Below are positions 6,228-13,358 of a stretch of 64,000 nucleotides of DNA, piece after piece. How positions within the stretch are numbered: the stretch's first letter is position 1; each line of letters begins with the position of its first letter. The stretch is taken from the NCBI GenBank assembly GCA_943367755.1, contig CALRKB020000015.1, positions 20,393-84,392 on the forward strand, written 5' to 3'. Source of the DNA: PCC-6802 sp943367755 (lineage in GTDB: Bacteria; Cyanobacteriota; Cyanobacteriia; Pseudanabaenales; Pseudanabaenaceae). Below the pieces are notes generated by a model. The model did not search any database. It was not told the origin of the DNA and worked only from the letters and a program-made list of their open reading frames with translations. The translations under genes and the position numbers were made by a program.

Positions 6228-7151
6228 TCAGGGTTGGTAAGTTCCTAAGGCATTTTGAGGATAATCTCTGCGGCTGGGATCTAACGCAATTAGGTCATCT
6301 ATGTTCCGACGCATGTTTTGACAAATATTATCTAGGGGTAGATCGTTTGCGTCATGTCCAAATGGATCCTCAATTTGAATGCCAATTTCTTCTATCCCAA
6401 ATACAGTAAAGCTGATCAGGGCTACAGTCGGGCCAGTTAGCCAACCTAACTCGCTGACCATCTGGAATGGTAGGGATAAGCAATAGATTAGTAGTAGTTG
6501 CTTGAGATGAATGGAATAGGCTAGGGGCATGGGTGTTTTTTGAATGCGCTCGCAGACCCCCAGTGCATCCACCATATCGCCGAGTAACCTGTGCATGGCT
6601 GTTAGTTGGTACATGTCCAAATTGCCTTGCTTCCTTTGGTTCTGGAGGTAATCACCAATCCAAAAAGCAATTTCTAGTGGTGGGTGATTCATGTCCTTTA
6701 GCTTGGAATACTGCGATCGCGATAGCAGTGCCTCGATGTCCCCCTTGATTGGTTCCTGTCGTAGATGCAGCTTCATGGCGATCGCAAATGCCACTAACAA
6801 ACGCAAAGTAGCCGCTTTCCTGGCAAAATCCTCTGGTTTTGGTTCTGCGATCGCTACCAGGATCAGTCGCGATAGATTGCGCACAGCGTTGACGACACTG
6901 CCCCAGGCTTTACGCCCTTCCCAAAAGCGATCGTAGGCAGTATTAGTACGAAATACCAACAGTAAACCCATCACAATATTGGGAATCAGACTGTCGAGAG
7001 CAGGCATAGATACCGGGATGCCATTGGTATAGAGTAAATGGACTCCTACACCAACTGCACCACAAAATGCGGCTCTAGGGAGAATTTCGGGAATTACCGA
7101 TCCGCGATAGCTGAGCGCGGTTTTAAACCAATTATTTTTCTCTGAATACAT
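6228..7151 (-). CDS. Bestrophin-like (UPF0187) ion channel family protein
   Basis: 307 aa with the bestrophin layout: an N-terminal segment before the first membrane helix pair (about 20-65), the signature FRTNTAYDRFWEGRKAWG (about 67-84), a long cytoplasmic helical part and a second hydrophobic pair (about 210-250, LLLIYCLSLPFQMV, TVALISFTVFGIEEIGIQIEDPFG). The EDPFG motif after the last helix is characteristic. Bacterial and plastid relatives form pentameric anion or cation channels; plastid forms tune thylakoid proton motive force. A foldback repeat (7150-7246) abuts the start codon. Confidence 0.92.
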   Translation of the reverse strand: MYSEKNNWFKTALSYRGSVIPEILPRAAFCGAVGVGVHLLYTNGIPVSMPALDSLIPNIVMGLLLVFRTNTAYDRFWEGRKAWGSVVNAVRNLSRLILVAIAEPKPEDFARKAATLRLLVAFAIAMKLHLRQEPIKGDIEALLSRSQYSKLKDMNHPPLEIAFWIGDYLQNQRKQGNLDMYQLTAMHRLLGDMVDALGVCERIQKTPMPLAYSIHLKQLLLIYCLSLPFQMVSELGWLTGPTVALISFTVFGIEEIGIQIEDPFGHDANDLPLDNICQNMRRNIDDLIALDPSRRDYPQNALGTYQP

Positions 7152-7246
7152 ATCGCAGTTTTCATATTTACATGGACATCCTCTATCTGTAAGGGCAGAC
7201 GTATGTGTGTCAGCCCTGTCCGTACTGACATAGAAACCGCGATATC
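7150..7246. repeat. Foldback repeat element, copy 1
   Basis: ATATCGCAGTTTTC at 7150-7163 pairs imperfectly with AGAAACCGCGATAT at 7232-7245. The right half (GGGCAGAC, GTGTGTC, GAAAC-GCGATAT) recurs at 22701-22744 upstream of another gene. Confidence 0.55.
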
Positions 7247-7281
7247 CTTTGGTTTAGCGGATGTAGTTTTGCCCAAAAGGG

Positions 7282-8415
7282 CTAAATTTGCATATCCTTG
7301 GGGCTGTAAATTCGATCGAGTTGGTGTTCGCTATTAATTTCTACCACAAGATCTACTAGCTCCGCATTTCGCATCAGTGGTGTAATGAATAGTTCTGGGT
7401 GCAATGCCCGCCAGAAGTAATCGACAAATTCACTCACTTCCTCATCGCTCATACCCGTAGCACCTGCGGCGATCGCCTCTTGTTCTGCCTGTTGCCGCCA
7501 TTGTTTGCTGAAGCGATAATCAGCGGGATAGAGCACGATCAAACTATCAAGGCGTTGCCAGAGGGGCAGATAATTTTGCAGATTGGCATTCATATCAACG
7601 GCAAATCGGCGATCGGCCTCAGTGCGAATTGGATCGGGAGCGCTCTCAAATACAGCAGGATCTACTGGTTGTGCCCCCACAAACCAACCTTCAAATAGAA
7701 TGATGTCTGCTCCTGTTGTGGTTTCTGGTGTAGTGCGATCTCCCGCCCCACCATACGCCGATTTATCAAAGCGTGGGATCTCTATAGTTGTTTGAGAATT
7801 TATTTGAGCAGTTTGGCGCAATTGGTCCAGCACCTGAATGCCGAGATTTACATCATGGGTACCCGGTGGCCCCCGTCGATCTAGGCGTGGATCTCGTTCT
7901 CTCAATTCCCGACGTTCTGCATAGGTTTTGTAGAGATCGTCTATGGAGATACCAATACAGCGAAGTCCCATGCAAGACAAGATCTGTGTGAGAGCGGCAG
8001 CGAGGGTAGTTTTGCCCGTACCTTGACCGCCTAAAATTCCCTGTACTAGAGGACGCTTGAGTTCCTGTTGCTGTGCAGCCAGACGCGTTGCTAAAGGCAG
8101 CCACAAATTCCACATGGTATCGAGGGCGCGATTCCCATGGGGATGCGTACCGCCGCGATTTTGACCAAGACCTGGTAGCTTTTCTAGACACTTAGCGTAA
8201 GCCTCAGGCATTAGTTTTAAATGCTTGTCTACATATTCAGCAATATTTTGGCGAGTAATCCCAAACGCTAATGCTTTGAAATTGTCTTGCAACAGTTGTG
8301 ATGCTAAATATGCCTGCTGCTCGCTCGATAAAGATTGCACTGAGAAGTGGGTAACCCAACTGGTGAGTATGTCTAGCCTGCCTCTACGATCTTCCATGCT
8401 ACTGGTCATTGCCAT
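7282..8415 (-). CDS. glyK: D-glycerate 3-kinase (plant/cyanobacterial type)
   Basis: Phosphorylates D-glycerate to 3-phosphoglycerate, the last step of the photorespiratory cycle. The P-loop GGQGTGKTT is at about 129-137, followed by the IGISIDDLYKTYAER segment and the diagnostic RRGPPGTHD (about 180-188), then IEIPRFDKSAYGGAGDR and ILFEGWFVGAQPV, all typical of the plant-type GLYK family related to phosphoribulokinase and uridine kinase. At 377 aa the length is normal. The N-terminal 120 residues are less conserved. Confidence 0.94.
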   Translation of the reverse strand: MAMTSSMEDRRGRLDILTSWVTHFSVQSLSSEQQAYLASQLLQDNFKALAFGITRQNIAEYVDKHLKLMPEAYAKCLEKLPGLGQNRGGTHPHGNRALDTMWNLWLPLATRLAAQQQELKRPLVQGILGGQGTGKTTLAAALTQILSCMGLRCIGISIDDLYKTYAERRELRERDPRLDRRGPPGTHDVNLGIQVLDQLRQTAQINSQTTIEIPRFDKSAYGGAGDRTTPETTTGADIILFEGWFVGAQPVDPAVFESAPDPIRTEADRRFAVDMNANLQNYLPLWQRLDSLIVLYPADYRFSKQWRQQAEQEAIAAGATGMSDEEVSEFVDYFWRALHPELFITPLMRNAELVDLVVEINSEHQLDRIYSPKDMQI

Positions 8416-8552
8416 AAATAGTTGCTAATGAACAATTTGCTATTTTTAATTATCTATCTTTGGCGGTATGTCAAGACTGGGATTCTAAATTATTGTTAAG
8501 ACATCAGCTACACAATTCTTAACTCAACCTCACATATTAAGGATAATCGGTC

Positions 8553-8696
8553 ATGGAAAACACAGAACCCAAATTCGGCTTTAACACCTTCTCGGAAACC
8601 TGGAACGGTCGTCTAGCAATGCTAGGCTTTGTGATCGGCCTTGCCACCGAACTGCTTACTGGTCATGGCATTCTTTCTCAAATTGGCTTGTTCTAA
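8553..8696 (+). CDS. hli: High-light-inducible protein (one-helix CAB-like)
   Basis: A 47-aa protein with the chlorophyll-binding signature ETWNGRLAMLGF at about 14-25 followed by a single membrane helix (VIGLATELLTGHGILSQIG). Hlips bind chlorophyll and carotenoid and protect photosystem II assembly and chlorophyll synthesis under stress. AAGGA lies about 10 nt upstream of the ATG, and a terminator hairpin with a T-run follows at 8749-8771, so it is a monocistronic unit. The hemH gene in this window lacks the CAB tail that many cyanobacterial ferrochelatases carry. Confidence 0.95.
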   Translation: MENTEPKFGFNTFSETWNGRLAMLGFVIGLATELLTGHGILSQIGLF

Positions 8697-8748
8697 GTGA
8701 AGCTTCGGATTCGCTCCATCTGCAAGTCTAGAAAATTCATCCTGTTTT

Positions 8749-8771
8749 AGCCCGCGATCGTGGGCTTTTTT
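8749..8771 (+). terminator. Intrinsic terminator of hli
   Basis: AGCCCGC-GATC-GTGGGCT followed by TTTTTT, 52 bp downstream of the hli stop codon. The loop contains HIP1-like sequence. Confidence 0.8.
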
Positions 8772-8831
8772 GCTATTTTGACTAAGGATAGCGGTGGGCA
8801 ATAACCTCATTTAGTTGAATAGCGCAAACAA

Positions 8832-9827
8832 ATGGCAAAGACAAAGATTCTGGTAACGGGAGGAGCGGGTTATATTGGCTCCCATGCGGTGTTGGCATTA
8901 CAACAATCAGACTATGAGGTCGTAATTCTCGATAACCTGGTCTACGGGCATCAAGATTTTGTTGATCGTGTGCTGCATGCTGAGTTAGCGATCGGTGATA
9001 CGAGCGATCGCGCCCTCCTCGACGATTTATTTCGCAAGCATCGTTTTGCAGCGGTGATGCACTTTGCTGCCTATGCCTATGTGGGAGAGTCAGTGCAGAC
9101 ACCGGACAAGTACTACCGCAATAACGTTGTTGGTACGTTAACACTACTAGAAGCGATGCAGGCTGCGGGAATTAAGCAGTTTGTGTTTTCCTCTACCTGT
9201 GCCACCTATGGCAATCCGCAGCAAATTCCCATCACGGAAGATCATCCCCAGAATCCAATCAATCCCTATGGTGCCACCAAGTTGATGGTGGAGCGGATAT
9301 TACAGGATTTTGATGTTGCCTATGGGCTGAAATCAGTTTGCTTCCGCTACTTTAATGCTGCCGGTGCCGATCCTAAAGCTAGGCTGGGCGAAGATCATAA
9401 CCCTGAAACACATTTGATTCCGTTAGTATTGATGGCGGCTTTGGGCAAGAGGCAGTCAGTGTCAATTTTTGGGCTAGATTACCCTACACCTGATGGCACA
9501 TGTATTCGCGATTATATCCACGTTACCGATCTAGCCACAGCACACGTTCTCGGTCTCAATTATTTATTGCAAGGTGGCGATAGCGATGTGTTTAATTTAG
9601 GCAATGGTAATGGTTTCTCTGTTAAACAGGTAATCGATACAGCCAGACAGGTAACTGGTAGAGAGATTGTTGTAGTGGAAAGCGATCGCCGTCCAGGCGA
9701 TCCCCCCGTACTCGTTGGCAGTAGTACCAAGGCAATGAATATCCTGAGTTGGCAACCGCAGTATGCCGATCTGGAGAAAATTCTGACCCATGCTTGGCGT
9801 TGGCATCAGCAAAGGCACGGTAGTTAG
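8832..9827 (+). CDS. galE: UDP-glucose 4-epimerase
   Basis: Interconverts UDP-glucose and UDP-galactose for polysaccharide synthesis. It is a Rossmann NAD-binding short-chain dehydrogenase: GGAGYIGSH at 10-18, the FSST serine-threonine site at 119-122 and the YxxxK catalytic pair Y146/K150 (PYGATK). RYFNAAGADP and the C-terminal RPGDPPVLVGSS are typical of GalE. 331 aa is a normal length. Its stop codon TAG overlaps the GTG of the next gene by one base. Confidence 0.96.
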   Translation: MAKTKILVTGGAGYIGSHAVLALQQSDYEVVILDNLVYGHQDFVDRVLHAELAIGDTSDRALLDDLFRKHRFAAVMHFAAYAYVGESVQTPDKYYRNNVVGTLTLLEAMQAAGIKQFVFSSTCATYGNPQQIPITEDHPQNPINPYGATKLMVERILQDFDVAYGLKSVCFRYFNAAGADPKARLGEDHNPETHLIPLVLMAALGKRQSVSIFGLDYPTPDGTCIRDYIHVTDLATAHVLGLNYLLQGGDSDVFNLGNGNGFSVKQVIDTARQVTGREIVVVESDRRPGDPPVLVGSSTKAMNILSWQPQYADLEKILTHAWRWHQQRHGS

Positions 9828-10681
9828 TGGCATACGACAACCTTTGCAAATATCTAGCGGAAACCTATCCTCAGCAATTTGTGCATTGGCTTCTCGGTCA
9901 AGAAACTAATGCAGTGCAGGTGCTCAAAACTGAATTGAATGTGGAACCAGTCCGAGCTGACTCCATCACACTCTTGCAAACAGAACAAAGCATCTTGCAC
10001 ATCGAATTTCAAACTCAACCAGAGGCAGAACTACCGTTCAGAATGCTGAACTATTGGGTAAGGTTGCATGGGCAATATAGCTGTAGAGTTGAGCAAGTAG
10101 TTATCTTCCTCAAACCTACTAATTCCAGTGCCACTCACGTTACGCAATTCAAAGCAGAAAACACGCTTCACAATTACCGTGTTATCCGTCTCTGGGAACA
10201 AGAGCCATCGTTTCTGATGCATAACCCAGGGTTGCTACCATTAGCAGTACTGGCGAAAACAAATAATCCAGAGGAATTACTCAGACAAGTAGGCGCGGAA
10301 ATAGATAAAATTGAGTTAGAGAAAAATAGGCAAAGTTTGTACGCTTGTAGTTACGTGTTGGCTGGGTTAAAGTTTGATAAAAGCTTAATCAGTTCTCTAT
10401 TCAGGGAAGAAGTTATGCGAGAGTCTGTTACCTATCAAGAAATTGTTGAGAGAGGTCTGCAACAAGGTCTACAACAAGGTTTACAACAAGGTCTACAACG
10501 AGAGGCAACTTTAGTTTTGCGCCTTTTGACCCACAGGTTAGGCAACCTGAGCATTGAACTTCAGGCTGCTGTGCAAAAGTTGGAGATCTCTGACCTAGAA
10601 GAACTAGGAGAAGCTTTGCTCGATTTCTCTGATGTCAGTGATTTAACTAATTGGTTTCAACAACTCAAAACCAATAACTGA
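9827..10681 (+). CDS. Rpn family recombination-promoting nuclease/putative transposase
   Basis: The N-terminal part (FVHWLLGQETNAVQVLKTEL, then ILHIEFQTQPEAELPFRMLNYWVRL) fits the PD-(D/E)xK-type Rpn/YhgA-like domain, with the HIEFQ strand as the catalytic E-x-Q element. The C-terminus (about 226-284) resembles DUF4351. Residues about 209-225 are four tandem GLQQ units encoded by near-identical 12-mers. The GTG start shares its G with the galE stop codon, so the two are translationally coupled, although the functions look unrelated. These genes occur in many dispersed copies in cyanobacteria and behave like mobile accessory genes. Confidence 0.85.
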   Translation: MAYDNLCKYLAETYPQQFVHWLLGQETNAVQVLKTELNVEPVRADSITLLQTEQSILHIEFQTQPEAELPFRMLNYWVRLHGQYSCRVEQVVIFLKPTNSSATHVTQFKAENTLHNYRVIRLWEQEPSFLMHNPGLLPLAVLAKTNNPEELLRQVGAEIDKIELEKNRQSLYACSYVLAGLKFDKSLISSLFREEVMRESVTYQEIVERGLQQGLQQGLQQGLQREATLVLRLLTHRLGNLSIELQAAVQKLEISDLEELGEALLDFSDVSDLTNWFQQLKTNN

Positions 10682-10689
10682 CAGAACTA

Positions 10690-11568
10690 CTAATAGTATT
10701 GCGTATTTTCAGATCGCCACACAACGCGTCCTGAGCTAAAAGCTTGCAGGCGATCGTTCGGCAACCTCAGCAGCAAACGACCGGAGGCATCCAGACCAGC
10801 CGCGTGACCAGTAAATTGTCCTTCAGGCAATTCCATTGTAATTTGGCGACCTAACAATGCATCGCGGCGGCGTAATTCGGGCAGCAGAGCTGCTAAACCA
10901 GAAAATTCTGACTCACGATCCGCCCTAAGATCTTCACGGGAGAGGATACTACTGGCTTGGAGCAGATAGTGGCGCGATCGCTCCAGCAATGACAGTTCAT
11001 CCGGGACGACTGTAGAAACCTGGTGGAGACTGATGGCATTTGCGATCGCAGTTCCCAGATTGGTATAGGTAAAGTCAGCACAGCGATTTAAGCCAATCCC
11101 TACAACAACGCGAGTATAGCCTTTAGAGCCTGAGACTGCCTCACAGAGAATACCTGCTAGTTTATGCTCATGCAGCCACACATCATTTGGCCATTTCAAG
11201 CGCAATTCGTCCCGTAAGTTGGGCAGCAAATCCTCAACCGCATAGATTACGGCTAGACCGACTGCCAGACTGAGTCCGGGTAACTGAGATGCAGGCAAGC
11301 CATCTAATACGACGCTAGCTGTCAAAACTCCAGGTGGGGCATACCAACTACGCCCATTTTGTCCTCGGCCTGCAGTTTGGTTGGTCGTAAACACGACATC
11401 CCCATGAGTCAAGGCGGCGGCGCTGGCGATCGCCCAGGTATTAGTACTTGCACAGGTTTCTATCCAGTGCAACCAGTCAGGAAGATCGGTGCGATCGGGA
11501 TTGCCAGAGAGTGGAAACTGAGTCAGGGGAAGTTTTTCCAAAGTTTTAATCGCTAAAGTCGAGAACAA
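10690..11568 (-). CDS. birA: Biotin--[acetyl-CoA-carboxylase] ligase
   Basis: Attaches biotin to carboxylase carrier domains. GRGQNGRSW (67-75) is the biotinyl-AMP binding loop, LKWPNDVWL (124-132) and K136 complete the active site, and GIGLN follows. The N-terminal winged-helix repressor domain of E. coli BirA is absent, so it is a monofunctional ligase. A biotin-dependent carboxylase (13.4-17.0 kb) is encoded just across the divergent promoter region, a plausible client. It runs antiparallel to and converges on the Rpn gene. Confidence 0.95.
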   Translation of the reverse strand: MFSTLAIKTLEKLPLTQFPLSGNPDRTDLPDWLHWIETCASTNTWAIASAAALTHGDVVFTTNQTAGRGQNGRSWYAPPGVLTASVVLDGLPASQLPGLSLAVGLAVIYAVEDLLPNLRDELRLKWPNDVWLHEHKLAGILCEAVSGSKGYTRVVVGIGLNRCADFTYTNLGTAIANAISLHQVSTVVPDELSLLERSRHYLLQASSILSREDLRADRESEFSGLAALLPELRRRDALLGRQITMELPEGQFTGHAAGLDASGRLLLRLPNDRLQAFSSGRVVWRSENTQYY

Positions 11569-11629
11569 AATTATAGGGTTAGCATGAAAACTTAAATCCC
11601 ATCTGCTACACTAAGGGCAGAAAAATTAA

Positions 11630-11776
11630 ACAGGAATGAGCTTCTAGGGTTCCGGTCTGGTGGTTTGCCAGTCGCCTGGTCCGAGAGAAGCAGCCGATTC
11701 TACAATCCTAATGCTAACAATACCAAGCTTTAGAGATCCAGACTCGGTACACGGCGGGAAAAAAGCCCGGGAGAGC
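11630..11776 (+). ncRNA. Guanidine-I (ykkC) riboswitch
   Basis: The aptamer landmarks occur in order: CTAGGGTTCCG (11644-11654), TGGTCCGAGAGA (11677-11688), ACACGGCGGGA (11749-11759) and GCCCGGGAGA (11765-11774). This is the ykkC consensus that binds guanidinium. It lies about 150 nt upstream of two DUF1989 genes and a urea-type carboxylase, the classic guanidine-I regulon. The 3' part of the aptamer also forms the left arm of a terminator hairpin, so guanidine binding should switch the operon on by preventing termination. Confidence 0.93.
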
Positions 11777-11815
11777 CACACGTCACTTGATGCTGTTGGT
11801 TAACTCCTGGGCTTT
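11762..11815 (+). terminator. Riboswitch-controlled terminator
   Basis: AAAGCCCGGGAG (11762-11773) pairs with CTCCTGGGCTTT (11804-11815) through 12 bp with one G-U. The left arm overlaps the conserved GCCCGGGAGA of the aptamer, giving mutually exclusive folds. The T-run after the stem is short (TTTGCTATTT). Confidence 0.75.
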
Positions 11816-11922
11816 GCTATTTCGATGCCGAATTCTGATCTTTAGATTCTGAATCTTCAGAAACGACATCGGAATTTCTAAGCAGTTATTGGGAGCGGAA
11901 ATCTACTATCACTGGAGGCTTT

Positions 11923-12657
11923 ATGGTGCAAGCAGCATCTACCAGCTCGAATTCTACAATCGATCCTAGCTCAATCCTTTTAGAGGATGTAGTTCCCGGT
12001 GGGGCTTATTGGCAGGGAGTCATCAAACGCGGAAATACCCTGCGGGTCAAGGATTTGGAGGGGTCGCATGGAGTTGCCCTGCTTTGTTACAACGCAGATA
12101 ATCCAGTCGAACGACTCAACGTGGCTGACACGGCAAAGATTCAGTTCAATGCTTTTCTCAAAAAAGGCATGGTGATCTATTCGGATATGGGACGCGTGCT
12201 ATTTTCGATCGCCGAAGATACATCTGGATATCACGACCTTTTAGGTGGATGCAGTAATGCGGCTAGCAATGCTGCAAAGTATGGCGAGGGTGAATTTTGG
12301 AAAAACTCCCGCGATGCATTCCTCAAAGCGCTGACACGCTGGGGATTAGGCAAAAAAGATATCATGCCGAATTTGAATTTGTTCACTCGTATTGCCGTAG
12401 ATCCAGACGGCAGAATGACCTTTGTCGAGGGGTGCGAAAAGCCTGGCAGCTTTATTGACCTGCGTGCGGAAATGAACGTAATAGTGATTCTCTCAAATTG
12501 TCCGCACGTTCTCCATCCTAGTAATGTATTCGAACCAAAGCCAATTCAAGTGACGGTATGGGATTCTCCCACACCTAGCGATGACGATCTATGTCGAACT
12601 GCCAATCCTGAGGCAGTGCGGGGCTTTATCAATACCGATGCTTTGTTCGCCCAGTAG
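11923..12657 (+). CDS. DUF1989 protein, urea carboxylase-associated (UAAP1), likely carboxyguanidine deiminase subunit
   Basis: A 244-aa DUF1989 protein: VVPGGAYWQGVIKRGNTLRVKDLEG, then LLCYNADNPVERLNVADT, DTSGYHDLLGGCSN, and SFIDLRAEMNVIVILSNCPHVLHP. The longer C-terminal tail (ANPEAVRGFINTDALF) distinguishes UAAP1 from UAAP2. In Pseudomonas, paired DUF1989 proteins form carboxyguanidine deiminase (CgdAB), which turns carboxyguanidine into allophanate; assignment here rests on homology and the riboswitch. GGAGG precedes the ATG. The paralogous partner follows 33 bp downstream, so they should be co-transcribed. Confidence 0.9.
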   Translation: MVQAASTSSNSTIDPSSILLEDVVPGGAYWQGVIKRGNTLRVKDLEGSHGVALLCYNADNPVERLNVADTAKIQFNAFLKKGMVIYSDMGRVLFSIAEDTSGYHDLLGGCSNAASNAAKYGEGEFWKNSRDAFLKALTRWGLGKKDIMPNLNLFTRIAVDPDGRMTFVEGCEKPGSFIDLRAEMNVIVILSNCPHVLHPSNVFEPKPIQVTVWDSPTPSDDDLCRTANPEAVRGFINTDALFAQ

Positions 12658-12690
12658 CTAAATCTAAGCTTTCTTAAGGAGAATTAAATT

Positions 12691-13332
12691 ATGAATATAA
12701 CCGTAGAGCGTGTCCTCGATCCTAAAGAGGCAATCTACGATCAGGTTGTACCCGCCAGACATCCCTGGTCTCATGTGATTAAGAAGGGACAAATCCTGCG
12801 CATTGAGGACTTAGGTGGCAATCAAGCTGTCGATTTCCTCGTGTACAACGCAGACGATCCTTCTGAGCGCTATAGCGCAACGGATACAACGATCGCCCAA
12901 GGCAACATTTATCTAACTGTGGGCAGCAAGTTACTCACAAATGATGGACGAGCGATCATGACAATTATTAAAGACACCTGTGGGCGTCATGATACGTCTG
13001 GTGGTGCCTGTAGTTGTGAAAGCAACTCGGTGCGATTTGGACTGGAGAAGAAGTACCTGCATGCCTGTGTGGAAAATTTCCTGGTTGCTTTAGCTCCCTA
13101 CGGTATGGGTAAGCGCGATATGGTCAGCAATATCAATTTCTTTATGAATGTGCCAGTATCAGAAGATGGTACGTTGGAAATCGTTGATGGCATCTCTGCA
13201 CCTGGTAGTATTGTCGATTTGCGTGCAGAAATGAATGCACTGGTGGTAATCTCTAACTGTCCGCAGGTCAATAATCCATGTAATGCCTACAATCCCACAC
13301 CGATTCGGTTGATGATTTGGGATGCGATATAA
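12691..13332 (+). CDS. DUF1989 protein, urea carboxylase-associated (UAAP2), likely carboxyguanidine deiminase subunit
   Basis: A paralogue of the preceding gene with the same core motifs (VVPARHPWSHVIKKGQILRIEDL, FLVYNADDPSERYSATDT, DTCGRHDTSGGACSCES, SIVDLRAEMNALVVISNCPQ), 213 aa and without the C-terminal tail. A Cys-rich HDTSGGACSC stretch replaces HDLLGGCSN of UAAP1 and may bind metal. AAGGAG lies 8 nt before the ATG. It is expected to act as a heteromer with UAAP1 on the product of the downstream carboxylase. Confidence 0.9.
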   Translation: MNITVERVLDPKEAIYDQVVPARHPWSHVIKKGQILRIEDLGGNQAVDFLVYNADDPSERYSATDTTIAQGNIYLTVGSKLLTNDGRAIMTIIKDTCGRHDTSGGACSCESNSVRFGLEKKYLHACVENFLVALAPYGMGKRDMVSNINFFMNVPVSEDGTLEIVDGISAPGSIVDLRAEMNALVVISNCPQVNNPCNAYNPTPIRLMIWDAI

Positions 13333-13358
13333 ACTGCGATGTAAATCTCGAAATCACT

